Assembly (NCBI GenBank): GCA_024707265.1
Contig: JANQAB010000004.1
Coordinates: forward strand, 248,001 to 312,000
Length of the DNA: 64,000 bases
Direction of reading: 5' to 3'
DNA from: Sporocytophaga sp.
GTDB lineage: Bacteria; Bacteroidota; Bacteroidia; Cytophagales; Cytophagaceae
Shown here: piece after piece, positions 1-8,623 of the stretch
How the letters are laid out: each line of letters starts with the position of its first letter
Position numbering within the stretch: the first letter of the stretch is position 1
Notes under the pieces: generated by a model
What the model was told of the DNA's origin: nothing
Seen by the model: the letters and a program-made list of their open reading frames with translations, nothing else
Databases searched by the model: none
Made by a program: the position numbers and the translations under genes

Positions 1-125
1 TGATGGAAATGATTTCAACTTCTCATGAAGACAGAAAAGGTAAAGCAATTGCCTTTCTTATAATTAGCCTGATGGCTGTAGTAAGCATTTTTGCAATTAT
101 AATGCAGATTGTATTTTGGTGCTGA
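1..125 (+). CDS. C-terminal end of a small membrane protein (5' truncated by window edge)
   Basis: A frame open from the left edge ends at a TGA at 123-125. Its last 40 residues, beginning at an ATG at position 3, hold a short charged stretch followed by one hydrophobic helix (FLIISLMAVVSIFAIIMQIV). The ATG could be the true start of a 40-residue single-pass protein or an internal Met of a longer protein whose 5' end lies outside the window. No family is recognisable. The charged-then-hydrophobic pattern resembles the tail of small DUF4190-like or interferon-induced-like membrane proteins, but this is only a resemblance. Confidence 0.4.
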   Translation, partial: MEMISTSHEDRKGKAIAFLIISLMAVVSIFAIIMQIVFWC

Positions 126-302
126 TTTGAAGTACTGCTTTTATTTTGTATAAATTGATTTTTTAATGTCAGCGGCCTACACTGTGAAATTTAAAGATTG
201 CACTAGAGCAATGGAGCTTTTTCAGAAGGCGGGTTTAAAAGTTTCGTATAAAAAATATTTTTATTCTTGTGCCACGGGCATCACCGGAAGCAAGTCATTA
301 CT

Positions 303-720
303 ATGAAAACATTACATTGTCTGATTAAAGTTGCGGGCTTATTACAAATTATACTTGTTATAGGTAGTCTGTTGATCCCGACCATGCTGAACTGGAAGAA
401 AGAACTCTCTATGGTTGCTCCACTCATCAGGCAGATGTTCTGGACTTATGCGGGGTATATTCTTATGACAAACCTGGCATTCGGTATATTATCCCTTCTT
501 GCTCCTGAAGCCCTTGCTGATCGTTCTTTTCTGGCAGCTGTAGTTAGCCTGTTTATAGGACTGTATTGGAGTGCAAGGATAGTCATTCAATTCTTTTTAT
601 TTTGACAGAGCTTCAGCTCCGAAAGGATGGATATACCTGTGGGGAGAGATTGGATTGGTAGCGATGTTTGTATTTTTTTCAATCATCTATCTTTGGGTTT
701 TTTATTCGAATATCTCTTAA
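303..720 (+). pseudogene. Small multi-spanning membrane protein gene with an apparent +1 frameshift
   Basis: The first frame starts at ATG 303 (MKTLHCLIKV) and stops at 605 after about 100 residues with three hydrophobic helices, ending VIQFFLF. The next frame, from 604 to the TAA at 718-720, reads DRASAPKGWIYLWGEIG and then one more hydrophobic helix. Removing one T from the T5 run at 594-598 turns the junction into VIQFFYFDRASAPKG and gives a single protein of about 138 residues with four helices and a Phe/Tyr-rich junction. The continuity of membrane-protein character makes a single-base insertion more likely than two genes. The stop is only 10 bases before the start of the MBOAT gene, so the two are probably co-transcribed. 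Function unknown; it could be DoxX-like, but no signature residues were seen. Confidence 0.65.
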
Positions 721-730
721 ACTGCTTAAT

Positions 731-1702
731 ATGATTCCCGCCATTCATCTTACAGGATTGTTATCAGTAGCTGTAATATTGATCATGACAGTTTTAGTGG
801 GATATGTCCTTGTAAGGTCAGTTCATTATAAGGTGTCTATAAATATTGCATGGGCAGTACTTGCCTTGGGAATGTTTTTAACGGAGCGTTTATCTGAGGC
901 ATTCCCTCCTGTATTAAGAATGTTATGTATCATACTTGTTACTTTATTCGGAATGAAGACTGTTGTCGCTGTTGAGTATTATAAGGAAAAAGCGAACAGG
1001 CTTCATTTTATACAATGGATATCTTTTGTTGCAGGTTGGTTTGGTATGAGACCGAATCTGTTTGAAACCCTTGGCTCCAGGCCTCTGAAAGGAGGTGATG
1101 AACTGGTTAAATTTGGTCTGAAGAGAATAGTTGCAGGTGCAGGATTGATATTATTGTCCTGCTATATATATAACAATTTATCACAAGAGATCTTTCAGGT
1201 ATTGTCCACTGCTCTGGCTCTTGTTGGATTAAGCCTTGTGCTGCATTTTGGAATATTAAATATAAGCGCAGGTTTATGGAGGTCAAAAGGTGCAGATACA
1301 AGGACTTTATTCAAAGAGCCTATGAAATCTGTTAGCCTTGCTGAGTTTTGGGGAAAGCGCTGGAACCTTGCTTTTTCAGAAATGACAGCGATAGCATTGT
1401 ACCGTCCGCTTAAGCCTAGAATTGGCGAGAAAGCTGCTATGGTTGCAGCTTTTGTTTTTTCAGGTCTTTTGCATGAAGTGGCAATCAGTGTTCCCGTAAA
1501 GGCTGGATACGGACTTCCATTGTTGTATTTTTTTATTCAGGGCATTCTTATCATTATAGAAAGGAAACTGGAGTATAATGGTATGTTAAAGAATAAGCTG
1601 TTAGCCAGATGCTGGGTATTTGCAGGTTTGATATTACCATTTCCAGTTTTATTTCATAAATGGTTTCTTAAAGGTATAATATGGCCTTTGATAAACTGGT
1701 AA
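731..1702 (+). CDS. Wax-synthase-like membrane-bound O-acyltransferase (MBOAT_2 type)
   Basis: A 323-residue, multi-spanning integral membrane protein. The family transfers an acyl group from acyl-CoA to an alcohol or other hydroxyl in the membrane (wax synthase domain, related to plant wax synthases). What is visible: the segment FWGKRWNLAFSEM followed about 40 residues later by FSGLLHEVAIS, matching the family pattern FW-x-RWN ... SG-x-x-HE. His248 is the expected catalytic residue. The ATG at 731 was chosen because an upstream in-frame TTG at 668 would overlap the preceding membrane-protein gene. The actual acceptor (fatty alcohol, lipid or cell-surface glycan) cannot be inferred. Family assignment is fairly sure, substrate is not. 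Confidence 0.75.
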   Translation: MIPAIHLTGLLSVAVILIMTVLVGYVLVRSVHYKVSINIAWAVLALGMFLTERLSEAFPPVLRMLCIILVTLFGMKTVVAVEYYKEKANRLHFIQWISFVAGWFGMRPNLFETLGSRPLKGGDELVKFGLKRIVAGAGLILLSCYIYNNLSQEIFQVLSTALALVGLSLVLHFGILNISAGLWRSKGADTRTLFKEPMKSVSLAEFWGKRWNLAFSEMTAIALYRPLKPRIGEKAAMVAAFVFSGLLHEVAISVPVKAGYGLPLLYFFIQGILIIIERKLEYNGMLKNKLLARCWVFAGLILPFPVLFHKWFLKGIIWPLINW

Positions 1703-1758
1703 GGATTTGTTGATTTAATTTTTAGAATATTTATTTTGTTAAATTTTAAAAGGCGTAT

Positions 1759-2373
1759 ATGTTAAAATTGAAATATTGTTGTATTTTTTTTGTGGTCCTA
1801 TTTTTCTCATGCGAAGAAAATGGAAAAGATAAATTTGAGGCAATGAAAGATACTCCTAAAGCGCTTCAGAAATCAGGTGAATTAGATGTTAGCAGTTTTA
1901 AATCACGAGGGAAAATAAATCTTGTTGGTGAATTATATCAGGAATTACTGGAAAGGGATCCGGAGTTAAGAAAACTTGAAGAGAGCAGGGATGAGTTCAA
2001 TAAAGGACATCAGAATTATTTAAATCGTTTTGATGAATATGATGATAAGTCCAGAGAATATTATGGAGATGCCAATTCATTTGTTAAAGCAATTAAAGAT
2101 AGTATTCTAAGGAAGAAAATTGAGCAATTGCTCCTTCGTAATGAAGAAAAGTATAAGCATCTTATATCCAAACATAGTAGCTTGCAGGATGAACTCTCAA
2201 AGCATTCTTCAACAATTGAGGATCGTCTTGTTGTATTAAAAATACTGCTGACTCTTGAACAGATAGAAAAATACCAGAAAGGCAATCTTCCTGATACTAA
2301 AGAAGCCTCATTACTGATTAAAAAGGGAAAAATGGTTTCTTCAAAGACTGATAGTCTCACTCCTAAATACTGA
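1759..2373 (+). CDS. Hypothetical lipoprotein, highly charged and helical
   Basis: A 204-residue protein with a lipoprotein signal: hydrophobic stretch then a LFFSC lipobox, Cys18 being the predicted lipidated residue, followed by EENGKDK. The mature part is rich in Glu, Lys, Arg and Leu with long helical stretches (for example LERDPELRKLEESRDEFNKG), suggesting a coiled-coil periplasmic protein anchored to a membrane. It lies 56 bases downstream of the MBOAT gene and five bases upstream of a small membrane-protein gene. No family recognised. Confidence 0.7.
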   Translation: MLKLKYCCIFFVVLFFSCEENGKDKFEAMKDTPKALQKSGELDVSSFKSRGKINLVGELYQELLERDPELRKLEESRDEFNKGHQNYLNRFDEYDDKSREYYGDANSFVKAIKDSILRKKIEQLLLRNEEKYKHLISKHSSLQDELSKHSSTIEDRLVVLKILLTLEQIEKYQKGNLPDTKEASLLIKKGKMVSSKTDSLTPKY

Positions 2374-2378
2374 AAGCA

Positions 2379-2633
2379 GTGGTATCTCACTTAATAGCCG
2401 CTATCTGCATATTATTAGTTATTTCTTTCTTCTGTTCTTTTGTTACTTCATTATACATTCTTAATTCCAAGGGTGTAAATAAGTATTCAAAGGGTATGAA
2501 CCTTGTCCTGGTCTGGGTGCTGCCATTTTATTGGTCTTACAAATTTTTTAAGGATTTACTGGCAAAGAGAAAATATAAACGAGGAGATATTCCATTTGGT
2601 GAGATTATTAATATTTTTGGTTTATGGAATTGA
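2379..2633 (+). CDS. Small two-helix membrane protein
   Basis: An 84-residue protein starting at GTG 2379, five bases after the preceding lipoprotein stop, so the two are probably translated from one transcript. Two hydrophobic segments are visible: residues about 4-27, and about 42-58 around WVLPFYWSYKFF. The second is followed by a basic stretch (KRKYKRG). The W-x-x-P pattern in the second helix recalls small PLDc_N-like membrane proteins, but the similarity is weak. Function unknown. Confidence 0.55.
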   Translation: MVSHLIAAICILLVISFFCSFVTSLYILNSKGVNKYSKGMNLVLVWVLPFYWSYKFFKDLLAKRKYKRGDIPFGEIINIFGLWN

Positions 2634-2797
2634 TATATCTCAAGGATTTCCGATCAGTTGAAATCATTAATTCTTCTTATTAGTAATGTTGACTAGAAGA
2701 TATTAGTATTGTTTTTTTTAAATCTGAAAAGCCTTTCCGGTTTTCAGAAAAGCAGTGTTTAAATCAATATTAAGGCGGTTTTTAGTATATTTTGAAA

Positions 2798-3931
2798 ATG
2801 GATACAGTAAGAATAAAAGAGGTTTGTTATGTGTTTCTGAAGCTTGGTATTATAGGGTTTGGAGGGCCGGCTGCACATATTGCCATGATGGAAGAAGAAA
2901 TAGTCAACAAAAGGAAATGGATAAGCAGGGAGCATTTTCTTGATCTAATAGGCGCTACCAATCTGATTCCCGGTCCGAATTCAACGGAGATGAGCATGCA
3001 TTGTGGTCATGAGCGTGCAGGACTTCCGGGATTGTTCCTCGGAGGAATATGTTTCATTTTTCCAGCAGCCCTTATCATGGGAATATTAGCATGGCTTTAT
3101 GCAAGTTATGGAAGTATACCCGAAGTAAAACCATTTCTTTATGGTATTAAACCGGCTATCATTGCTGTAATCATCAATGCCATTTTTAAACTTGGAAGAA
3201 CCGCTTTGAAAAGCTGGCAGCTTGGTCTCATAGGTGCAGGAGTGGTGATTGCTTCTCTGGCAGGTATTAACGAGATATATGCGTTATTATGCGCAGGACT
3301 TCTTGCAATTATCTGGTTCTCCGGAAAAGATTGGCTAAAACCTCATAACCTCTCATCTTTTAGTCCATTTATAATTTCCTTAATTCCTTTTGCAAAAAAC
3401 ATTACTCTAGGTGAATTATTCTGGATATTTATAAAAATTGGGGCTACATTATTTGGTAGCGGATATGTATTGGTAGCTTATCTGCAGGCAGAATTTGTAG
3501 ATAAGACAGGTTGGCTGACCCAGGGGCAATTGCTGGATGCTGTAGCCCTTGGACAATTTACTCCCGGTCCTTTATTTACTACAGCGACATTTATAGGTTA
3601 TCAGATGGATAGCCTGCCTGGAGCTGTAATTGCTACAATAGGCATTTTTCTTCCTTCCTTTTGCTTTGTCCTTGTGTTAAATCCATTTGTTCCTAAACTA
3701 AGAAAATCCAGGATCATGAGTTTTTTTCTGGATGGGGTAAATATAGGAGCTATTGGAGTAATGCTGGCGGTTACTTTCCAGCTTTGCAGAAGTGTTTTGA
3801 TCGACCTGAATAGCTGGTTCATTGCAATTGCTTCTCTCATTACAGTATTTGGATTCCAAAAACTCAATACCACCTGGATCATTGCAGGAGGCGCTATTGC
3901 AGGATATCTCTTTCATATAATGAATCCGTAA
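2798..3931 (+). CDS. chrA: Chromate transporter family protein ChrA
   Basis: A 377-residue protein with two homologous CHR domains, typical of long-chain ChrA. Members export chromate (or take up sulfate-like anions) across the inner membrane. Each half opens with the same signature: FLKLGIIGFGGPAAHIAMM near the N-terminus and FIKIGATLFGSGYVLVAYL in the middle. Each is followed by a conserved proline-glycine loop (NLIPGPNSTEM and GQFTPGPLFTTA). The remaining sequence is mostly hydrophobic helices. ATG 2798 was preferred over an in-frame TTG six bases upstream. It stands alone with gaps on both sides. Whether the substrate is chromate is not shown by sequence alone. Confidence 0.93.
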   Translation: MDTVRIKEVCYVFLKLGIIGFGGPAAHIAMMEEEIVNKRKWISREHFLDLIGATNLIPGPNSTEMSMHCGHERAGLPGLFLGGICFIFPAALIMGILAWLYASYGSIPEVKPFLYGIKPAIIAVIINAIFKLGRTALKSWQLGLIGAGVVIASLAGINEIYALLCAGLLAIIWFSGKDWLKPHNLSSFSPFIISLIPFAKNITLGELFWIFIKIGATLFGSGYVLVAYLQAEFVDKTGWLTQGQLLDAVALGQFTPGPLFTTATFIGYQMDSLPGAVIATIGIFLPSFCFVLVLNPFVPKLRKSRIMSFFLDGVNIGAIGVMLAVTFQLCRSVLIDLNSWFIAIASLITVFGFQKLNTTWIIAGGAIAGYLFHIMNP

Positions 3932-4180
3932 AGATTTTCAGATGATTTTTTAGATTTTTTAGAGATAAATACTTTCAATCCCGGATTAATGCATTCCGCT
4001 GATATTGCAATCATCCTGGAATATTGCAATTATATGGTATAAATGCTTGAAAAATAATTGATTGTTTTGATTTTTATTGTAAAATGTTTGAAGATATCGA
4101 TGAGTAATTTTAGATTTGTCAATACAGATTTTCAATAAGTTAATAGAATATTATTCTTTACCCTAATCAGGATAAATATT

Positions 4181-4756
4181 ATGATAACAGCCAGGATTGA
4201 AGATAAGTCTCTTGTGGTGGATATATTAAGCGCATCATTTGACCAGAATATAAGTGTTAATTATGTCGTAAAGCAGGATGGAAAAAGGAAAGAAAGAATT
4301 CGCAGGCTGATGGAATATTGTTTCGATAGTTGTTTTCAGAATGGTAAAGTTTACCTTTCCGGAGATCGTAATGCATGTGCACTCATATTATTTCCCGAAC
4401 AGGAAAAGGTTTCACTTCAGTCTGTCATGAATGATCTACGACTGGCATTCTCTTGTATAGGTCCGGAAAGACTTCCCAAAGTTCTGTCCAGAGAATCGAA
4501 AGTTAAAAGTAATTATCCCAAACATTCTATCTTTTATTTAAGATTTGTTGGAGTTCATCCGGATTATCAGAGAAATGGAATAGGAAGTTCATTGATTAAT
4601 GAAATTATAAATGAAGCACGGATGATGAAGAAACCAGTGTATTTAGAGACCTCAATGATCGATAATGTAAAGTTTTATAAAAATCTGGGATTTGAACTGT
4701 TTAATGAATTACACTTACCTCATCAATTATTTTTATTCAGGAGAAATAATGATTAA
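4181..4756 (+). CDS. GNAT family N-acetyltransferase
   Basis: A 191-residue protein of the GCN5-related fold, which transfers acetyl from acetyl-CoA to an amine. Motif A is visible as FVGVHPDYQRNGIGSSLI, where Q-R-N-G-I-G is the pyrophosphate-binding loop. Motif B follows with YLETSMIDNVKFYKNLGFEL. The length is usual for the family. It ends 18 bases before the hybrid kinase gene, on the same strand, so it is likely the first gene of that signalling operon. The substrate cannot be predicted. Confidence 0.85.
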   Translation: MITARIEDKSLVVDILSASFDQNISVNYVVKQDGKRKERIRRLMEYCFDSCFQNGKVYLSGDRNACALILFPEQEKVSLQSVMNDLRLAFSCIGPERLPKVLSRESKVKSNYPKHSIFYLRFVGVHPDYQRNGIGSSLINEIINEARMMKKPVYLETSMIDNVKFYKNLGFELFNELHLPHQLFLFRRNND

Positions 4757-4774
4757 TCTTCTAAACTAACAGGA

Positions 4775-7015
4775 ATGCTTGTATTTGGAACGCAAATTCA
4801 TATAATTACTTTTTTAATCTCTTTATTTGAGCTGGTTTTCTTTTTTTATCAGATTATATATTTTCTGTCAAGACCATCAGATAAAAGCAGACTGTATTAT
4901 CTGATCCTTCTTTTCCTTTTAATCCAATATAATATTGTCGGAGCAATGTTTCCCGATAACCGAATAGATATTCCAATTGCAATGCAGAATATAGTTGCAT
5001 ATGTAGTTGCCTTATTAATGTCATTATATTTTATTTTTTATATATACAAAGTACTGGATTTGTCGAAAATGAGGTTTTATGCCTTTCAGGGGTCGCTAAT
5101 CTTTATAGTCTTACCATTTATTTTTTTGTTTCTGCTTCCATATGTACATACTGGAGACTTGGAAATGTCAAGGAAACTGGTAGTGGTAATTCCTTTTATA
5201 TATGTTATTGTTATGTTATTTTCTTTAGCAAAATCATTTAGAGAAAAATATCAGTCATGCCGAGATGAGAGTTGTAGGGAAGAAATGATAGGAGTGCTTT
5301 TGGGATTTAGTTTTTGGTTGACACTTCCGGTTATTGCATTTTTTGAAAATGATATAAATGATTTGTTAATACCACTGTTGGACTTTCATAATGGGAGTCA
5401 GGTAGTGGAAGTAATATGTACAAATCTGGGACTTTTCGTGATGACTGTTCTTTTTATCCGCAAATCAATTAAGCAATCGCGGGCAGAATACTATATGTTG
5501 TTAGATTCTCAAAAGATGCTTCAGGAGTTAAATTACACTTTAACATTAAAGGTAATAGAAAGAACAAGGGAACTTGAAATTGCTAATGAAAGAAGAACAA
5601 ATACATTTATTAATCTTGCTCATGAATCCAAAACTCCTATTACACTTATAAGGAATTATCTTGAAGAGTATATAAGCAAACATGGAGCAACAGAAGAACT
5701 AAAAATTATTAGAAGAAGCGTTGAGAAATTAACCAGAGATGTAAATAATTTTTTTGACTTAGAGAAAATCAAGCGTGGAGATGATATTTATTTTAATGAT
5801 CAGATTTGTAATTTCAGTGAGATATTAAATAATAATATAGAGCTTTACAGAGCTTATGCCAATAAGAAAGGTATTTTCCTAACCTCTTATGTGGAAGATA
5901 ACCTGATAGTAAAATCTGATCCGGAAGGTATATACAGGATCATAAATAATATAGTAGAAAATGCGATTAAGTTTACGTCTTTGAATGGCGTAATACAAAT
6001 ATCTCTCAAAAAAAATGGTGAAAGATTGGTATTTGCAGTGAGAGATAATGGTATTGGCATACATTCGGAACTCCATGAAAAGATATTTGAGCCTTATTAT
6101 AAAATAAATTCAAGCCATAAAAACATTCAGGGAATCGGTATCGGTCTTTCAATAGTAAAAAAGATTGTTGAGAGTATTGGTGGAGGGATTAGAATAGAAA
6201 GCGACCCGGTCATGACAGCGGGGACTAATATGATTATAGAAATTCCAATCTGTAGAGGGTACCTGAAGGAACCATTAAGGTTAGAATCAAAAGACATGTA
6301 TTTTAATGTTGATGCGTTAAAAATACCACAAGCCAAGTTTAATGCAGAGAGGCGAAGTGTTTTAGTTGTTGAAGATAATATTGCATTGCTTAATTATCTC
6401 TCAATGAAACTGAGTGAAAAGTTTAATGTAATAGCGGCAACAAGCGGAAATGAAGCATTTAATAGGATGCAGACTGTACCTTACATAGATATTATAATCT
6501 CGGATGTTATGATGAACGATGGAGATGGCTTTGATCTATATAGATTAGTACAGAGCAAGAACCATTTAAATCATATACCTTTTATTTTTCTGACTGCAAG
6601 AGATTCTTTTAAGTCAAAGATGGAAGGGCTTTATTTAGGGGCTGTTGATTATGTACAGAAGCCTTTTCTGGCAGATGAGTTGGTAGCAAAGATTGATTCA
6701 ATTTTGTTGAATCTTGAAAAGCAAAGAATCGCTTTGATAAATAGTGCATATAAAAACCTTCAGAAAGAAAGTGATACAGATGTCATTAAATCAGATAGTC
6801 AGAATAAATTTGAAACTAACTGTCAAAGGTATAACCTTACGACAAGAGAGATAGAAATAATCAATTTGATTGCTAAAGGAGCTACCTATAAAAGTATCGG
6901 AGAGCTTTTATATATATCTGATAAAACTGTTGCGAAACATGTCAGAAATATTTTTGAAAAGGTTGATGTAAAGAAGCAGGTGGAGTTATTAAGTAAACTG
7001 GATGTACCTGCTTAA
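4775..7015 (+). CDS. Membrane hybrid histidine kinase with receiver and C-terminal LuxR-type DNA-binding domain
   Basis: A 746-residue protein with a full two-component pathway in one chain. Residues 1-230 are hydrophobic with about six to seven membrane helices and no large periplasmic domain. Next comes a short coiled linker, then the HisKA domain with the phospho-acceptor His283 in LAHESKTP, and the ATPase domain (N box NNIVENAIKFT, G boxes RDNGIGI and GIGIGLSIV). A receiver domain follows, with the acid pocket VVEDN, phospho-acceptor Asp in IISDVMMNDGDG, and TAR and QKPF motifs. The last 60 residues are a GerE/LuxR helix-turn-helix (LTTREIEIINLIAKGATYKS). This resembles the hybrid two-component sensors of Bacteroidota, but with LuxR instead of AraC output. 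Being tethered by the helices, it would bind DNA at the membrane. Confidence 0.92.
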   Translation: MLVFGTQIHIITFLISLFELVFFFYQIIYFLSRPSDKSRLYYLILLFLLIQYNIVGAMFPDNRIDIPIAMQNIVAYVVALLMSLYFIFYIYKVLDLSKMRFYAFQGSLIFIVLPFIFLFLLPYVHTGDLEMSRKLVVVIPFIYVIVMLFSLAKSFREKYQSCRDESCREEMIGVLLGFSFWLTLPVIAFFENDINDLLIPLLDFHNGSQVVEVICTNLGLFVMTVLFIRKSIKQSRAEYYMLLDSQKMLQELNYTLTLKVIERTRELEIANERRTNTFINLAHESKTPITLIRNYLEEYISKHGATEELKIIRRSVEKLTRDVNNFFDLEKIKRGDDIYFNDQICNFSEILNNNIELYRAYANKKGIFLTSYVEDNLIVKSDPEGIYRIINNIVENAIKFTSLNGVIQISLKKNGERLVFAVRDNGIGIHSELHEKIFEPYYKINSSHKNIQGIGIGLSIVKKIVESIGGGIRIESDPVMTAGTNMIIEIPICRGYLKEPLRLESKDMYFNVDALKIPQAKFNAERRSVLVVEDNIALLNYLSMKLSEKFNVIAATSGNEAFNRMQTVPYIDIIISDVMMNDGDGFDLYRLVQSKNHLNHIPFIFLTARDSFKSKMEGLYLGAVDYVQKPFLADELVAKIDSILLNLEKQRIALINSAYKNLQKESDTDVIKSDSQNKFETNCQRYNLTTREIEIINLIAKGATYKSIGELLYISDKTVAKHVRNIFEKVDVKKQVELLSKLDVPA

Positions 7016-7033
7016 ATAAGGGCTATAAGACAT

Positions 7034-7927
7034 ATGAAATCTGCCCTAAGTGTTTTATTTTTTGTATTGTTATATTCAGCAAATGTGCTAGGTCAACCAT
7101 ATATTGATATAATAAATCTGAAGTATCAAAATTTTCTTCCTGTTAAATATTATGGGGATGATCACAAGCTTAGTGTTGAAGAAAGTTATCTCAGCTTGAA
7201 TATTCCTGTTCCATTAAAGAATAAAGATGTAATACTGACAGGTGGAGTCTTTGATCAGTTGAGTTTTAATTCTGCACATGGAAAAAAAGATCTATATGCA
7301 TTTAATTTTCAATTAGGTTATTTAAAGAATTGGAAGAACACCAAGTGGAAAACATTATTTGTTGTTTTGCCCAAAATCAGTTCTGATCAATTTAAGGTAA
7401 GTAGTGGATCATTTCAACCAGGAGGTATTTTGCTTTTTACGTATGTAAAAAGTGCCAATCTTCAATATAAGTTTGGAGGATATTATAATAAAGAGTTTTT
7501 TGGTAATTTTTATATGCCTTTACTGGGTTTGGAGTGGAAGCCATTGCCAAGGTTAAATATCTTTGGGGTTTTGCCTGGTTACATGATAATAGAATATAAA
7601 GCAACCTCAAAGCTTTATTCGGGGCTTTCCTATCAATGCCTTACTGCCAGCTACAGGCTTCATGATGGAGAAAATTATGCTTTTGTTAGAAATGGTGACA
7701 AATTCTGGGGGCAAATGCAATTAAAGCTTTTCCTCAACTTTTACATAAAAAAATATATAGTTGCATTTGGTGAATTCGGCCATTCCCTTTGCCGGAAATA
7801 TGAGGTATACAACAAAAATAAGGAGAGAATAGCACATCCGGTTTTTAAAAAGACCCATGATGGCTTTATTTTTAATCTGGGACTAGCTTTTAGAATCCGT
7901 CAGGATGGTCCTTCTTTAAAAAAGTAA
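7034..7927 (+). CDS. Outer-membrane beta-barrel-like protein (DUF6268-like)
   Basis: A 297-residue secreted protein with a signal peptide ending at about residue 20 (ANVLGQ). The mature part alternates hydrophobic and polar residues with many aromatic and glycine residues, as expected for a beta-barrel. It recalls the DUF6268 family from memory, with no search done. It starts 18 bases after the hybrid kinase gene and is probably in the same operon, so it may be part of the sensing system or its target. It ends with a hydrophobic strand and a short basic tail (QDGPSLKK), not a T9SS sorting domain. Confidence 0.65.
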   Translation: MKSALSVLFFVLLYSANVLGQPYIDIINLKYQNFLPVKYYGDDHKLSVEESYLSLNIPVPLKNKDVILTGGVFDQLSFNSAHGKKDLYAFNFQLGYLKNWKNTKWKTLFVVLPKISSDQFKVSSGSFQPGGILLFTYVKSANLQYKFGGYYNKEFFGNFYMPLLGLEWKPLPRLNIFGVLPGYMIIEYKATSKLYSGLSYQCLTASYRLHDGENYAFVRNGDKFWGQMQLKLFLNFYIKKYIVAFGEFGHSLCRKYEVYNKNKERIAHPVFKKTHDGFIFNLGLAFRIRQDGPSLKK

Positions 7928-7976
7928 ATTAGTTTTGTAACTTATTGAAAGTTAGCATTGTGTCCTGTTTTGTAAG

Positions 7977-8022
7977 GGAAATACTCTAAAGTAAGTATAG
8001 GAAATACTCTATTTAGAGTATT
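7977..8022. promoter_or_regulatory. Candidate operator: repeated GGAAATACTCTA plus inverted repeat
   Basis: The 12-base word GGAAATACTCTA occurs at 7977-7988 and again at 8000-8011, a spacing of 23 bases or about two helical turns. The second copy is the left arm of an inverted repeat with perfect 9-base arms (AATACTCTA, TT, TAGAGTATT) at 8003-8022. It lies 49 bases upstream of the CheY-like gene. The arrangement suits a dimeric regulator, and the neighbouring hybrid kinase with a LuxR-type domain is an obvious but unproven candidate. There is no T tract, so a terminator is less likely. Confidence 0.5.
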
Positions 8023-8070
8023 GATTTTGCCTTTCATAGGAGCCATTTTTATTATTTAAAATTGGTAACT

Positions 8071-8460
8071 ATGCAGATTCCAAAATGTATAATGGTAATT
8101 GATAATAATGTTACCGACAACTGGATAGCGGAGCGGATTTTCAAGACTTATAATATTGCATCTGAATATAGGTTTGCTAATAGTGAAAACGCTATTGATA
8201 GTTTGAATGATTATTGTTTGGTCCATGGTAAATTTCCAGACCTGCTTATGGTGGATATCTTATATAACAGGGAAAAAGGTTTTGGATTAATAGACCGAAT
8301 CAGGAATCATTCTGGCTATAGAGAAAATGAGACAAGAATTGCTTTATTGACTTCAGTTGTTGAATACACTTTGAATTATGAAAAGATAGGTCAGCAAAAC
8401 ATTGAACATGTTTTCATAAAGCCTCTGGATATTCAGCAATTGAAGAATATATTTATTTAG
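8071..8460 (+). CDS. Single-domain response regulator (CheY-like)
   Basis: A 129-residue receiver domain with no output domain. The phospho-acceptor is Asp62 in LLMVDILYN, the acidic pocket is IDNNVTDN (one acidic residue fewer than the usual DD pair), and the switch residues are the Thr/Ser of LLTSV and the Lys of FIKPL. ATG 8071 was chosen over an in-frame TTG at 8062. It follows the hybrid kinase/barrel operon after 140 bases containing a candidate operator, and probably receives or drains phosphate from that kinase or another one. Confidence 0.8.
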   Translation: MQIPKCIMVIDNNVTDNWIAERIFKTYNIASEYRFANSENAIDSLNDYCLVHGKFPDLLMVDILYNREKGFGLIDRIRNHSGYRENETRIALLTSVVEYTLNYEKIGQQNIEHVFIKPLDIQQLKNIFI

Positions 8461-8557
8461 ATGTCTTGTCCTTGTGACGAGGTGATCTTTAAATTCTTCT
8501 TGCACCTAAAAATCAACCAATGACAGGGCAGGGAAAACCTTCAAACCTATCAGTATT

Positions 8558-8594
8558 GCCACTTCAAAATTATTATGAAGTGGCTCTTTTTTTT
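8558..8594 (+). terminator. Rho-independent terminator after the CheY-like gene
   Basis: GCCACTTCA at 8558-8566 pairs exactly with TGAAGTGGC at 8576-8584 around a 9-base A/T loop, followed by TCTTTTTTTT. It sits between the CheY-like gene and the convergent lipoprotein gene; the T tract serves the plus strand. Confidence 0.85.
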
Positions 8595-8623
8595 AAAATA
8601 CTTATGTTCTGTTTGATCAACAA

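Noticed and set aside
668-731. A TTG start giving a longer acyltransferase
   Set aside because: It would overlap the end of the upstream membrane-protein gene; ATG 731 gives a clean start.
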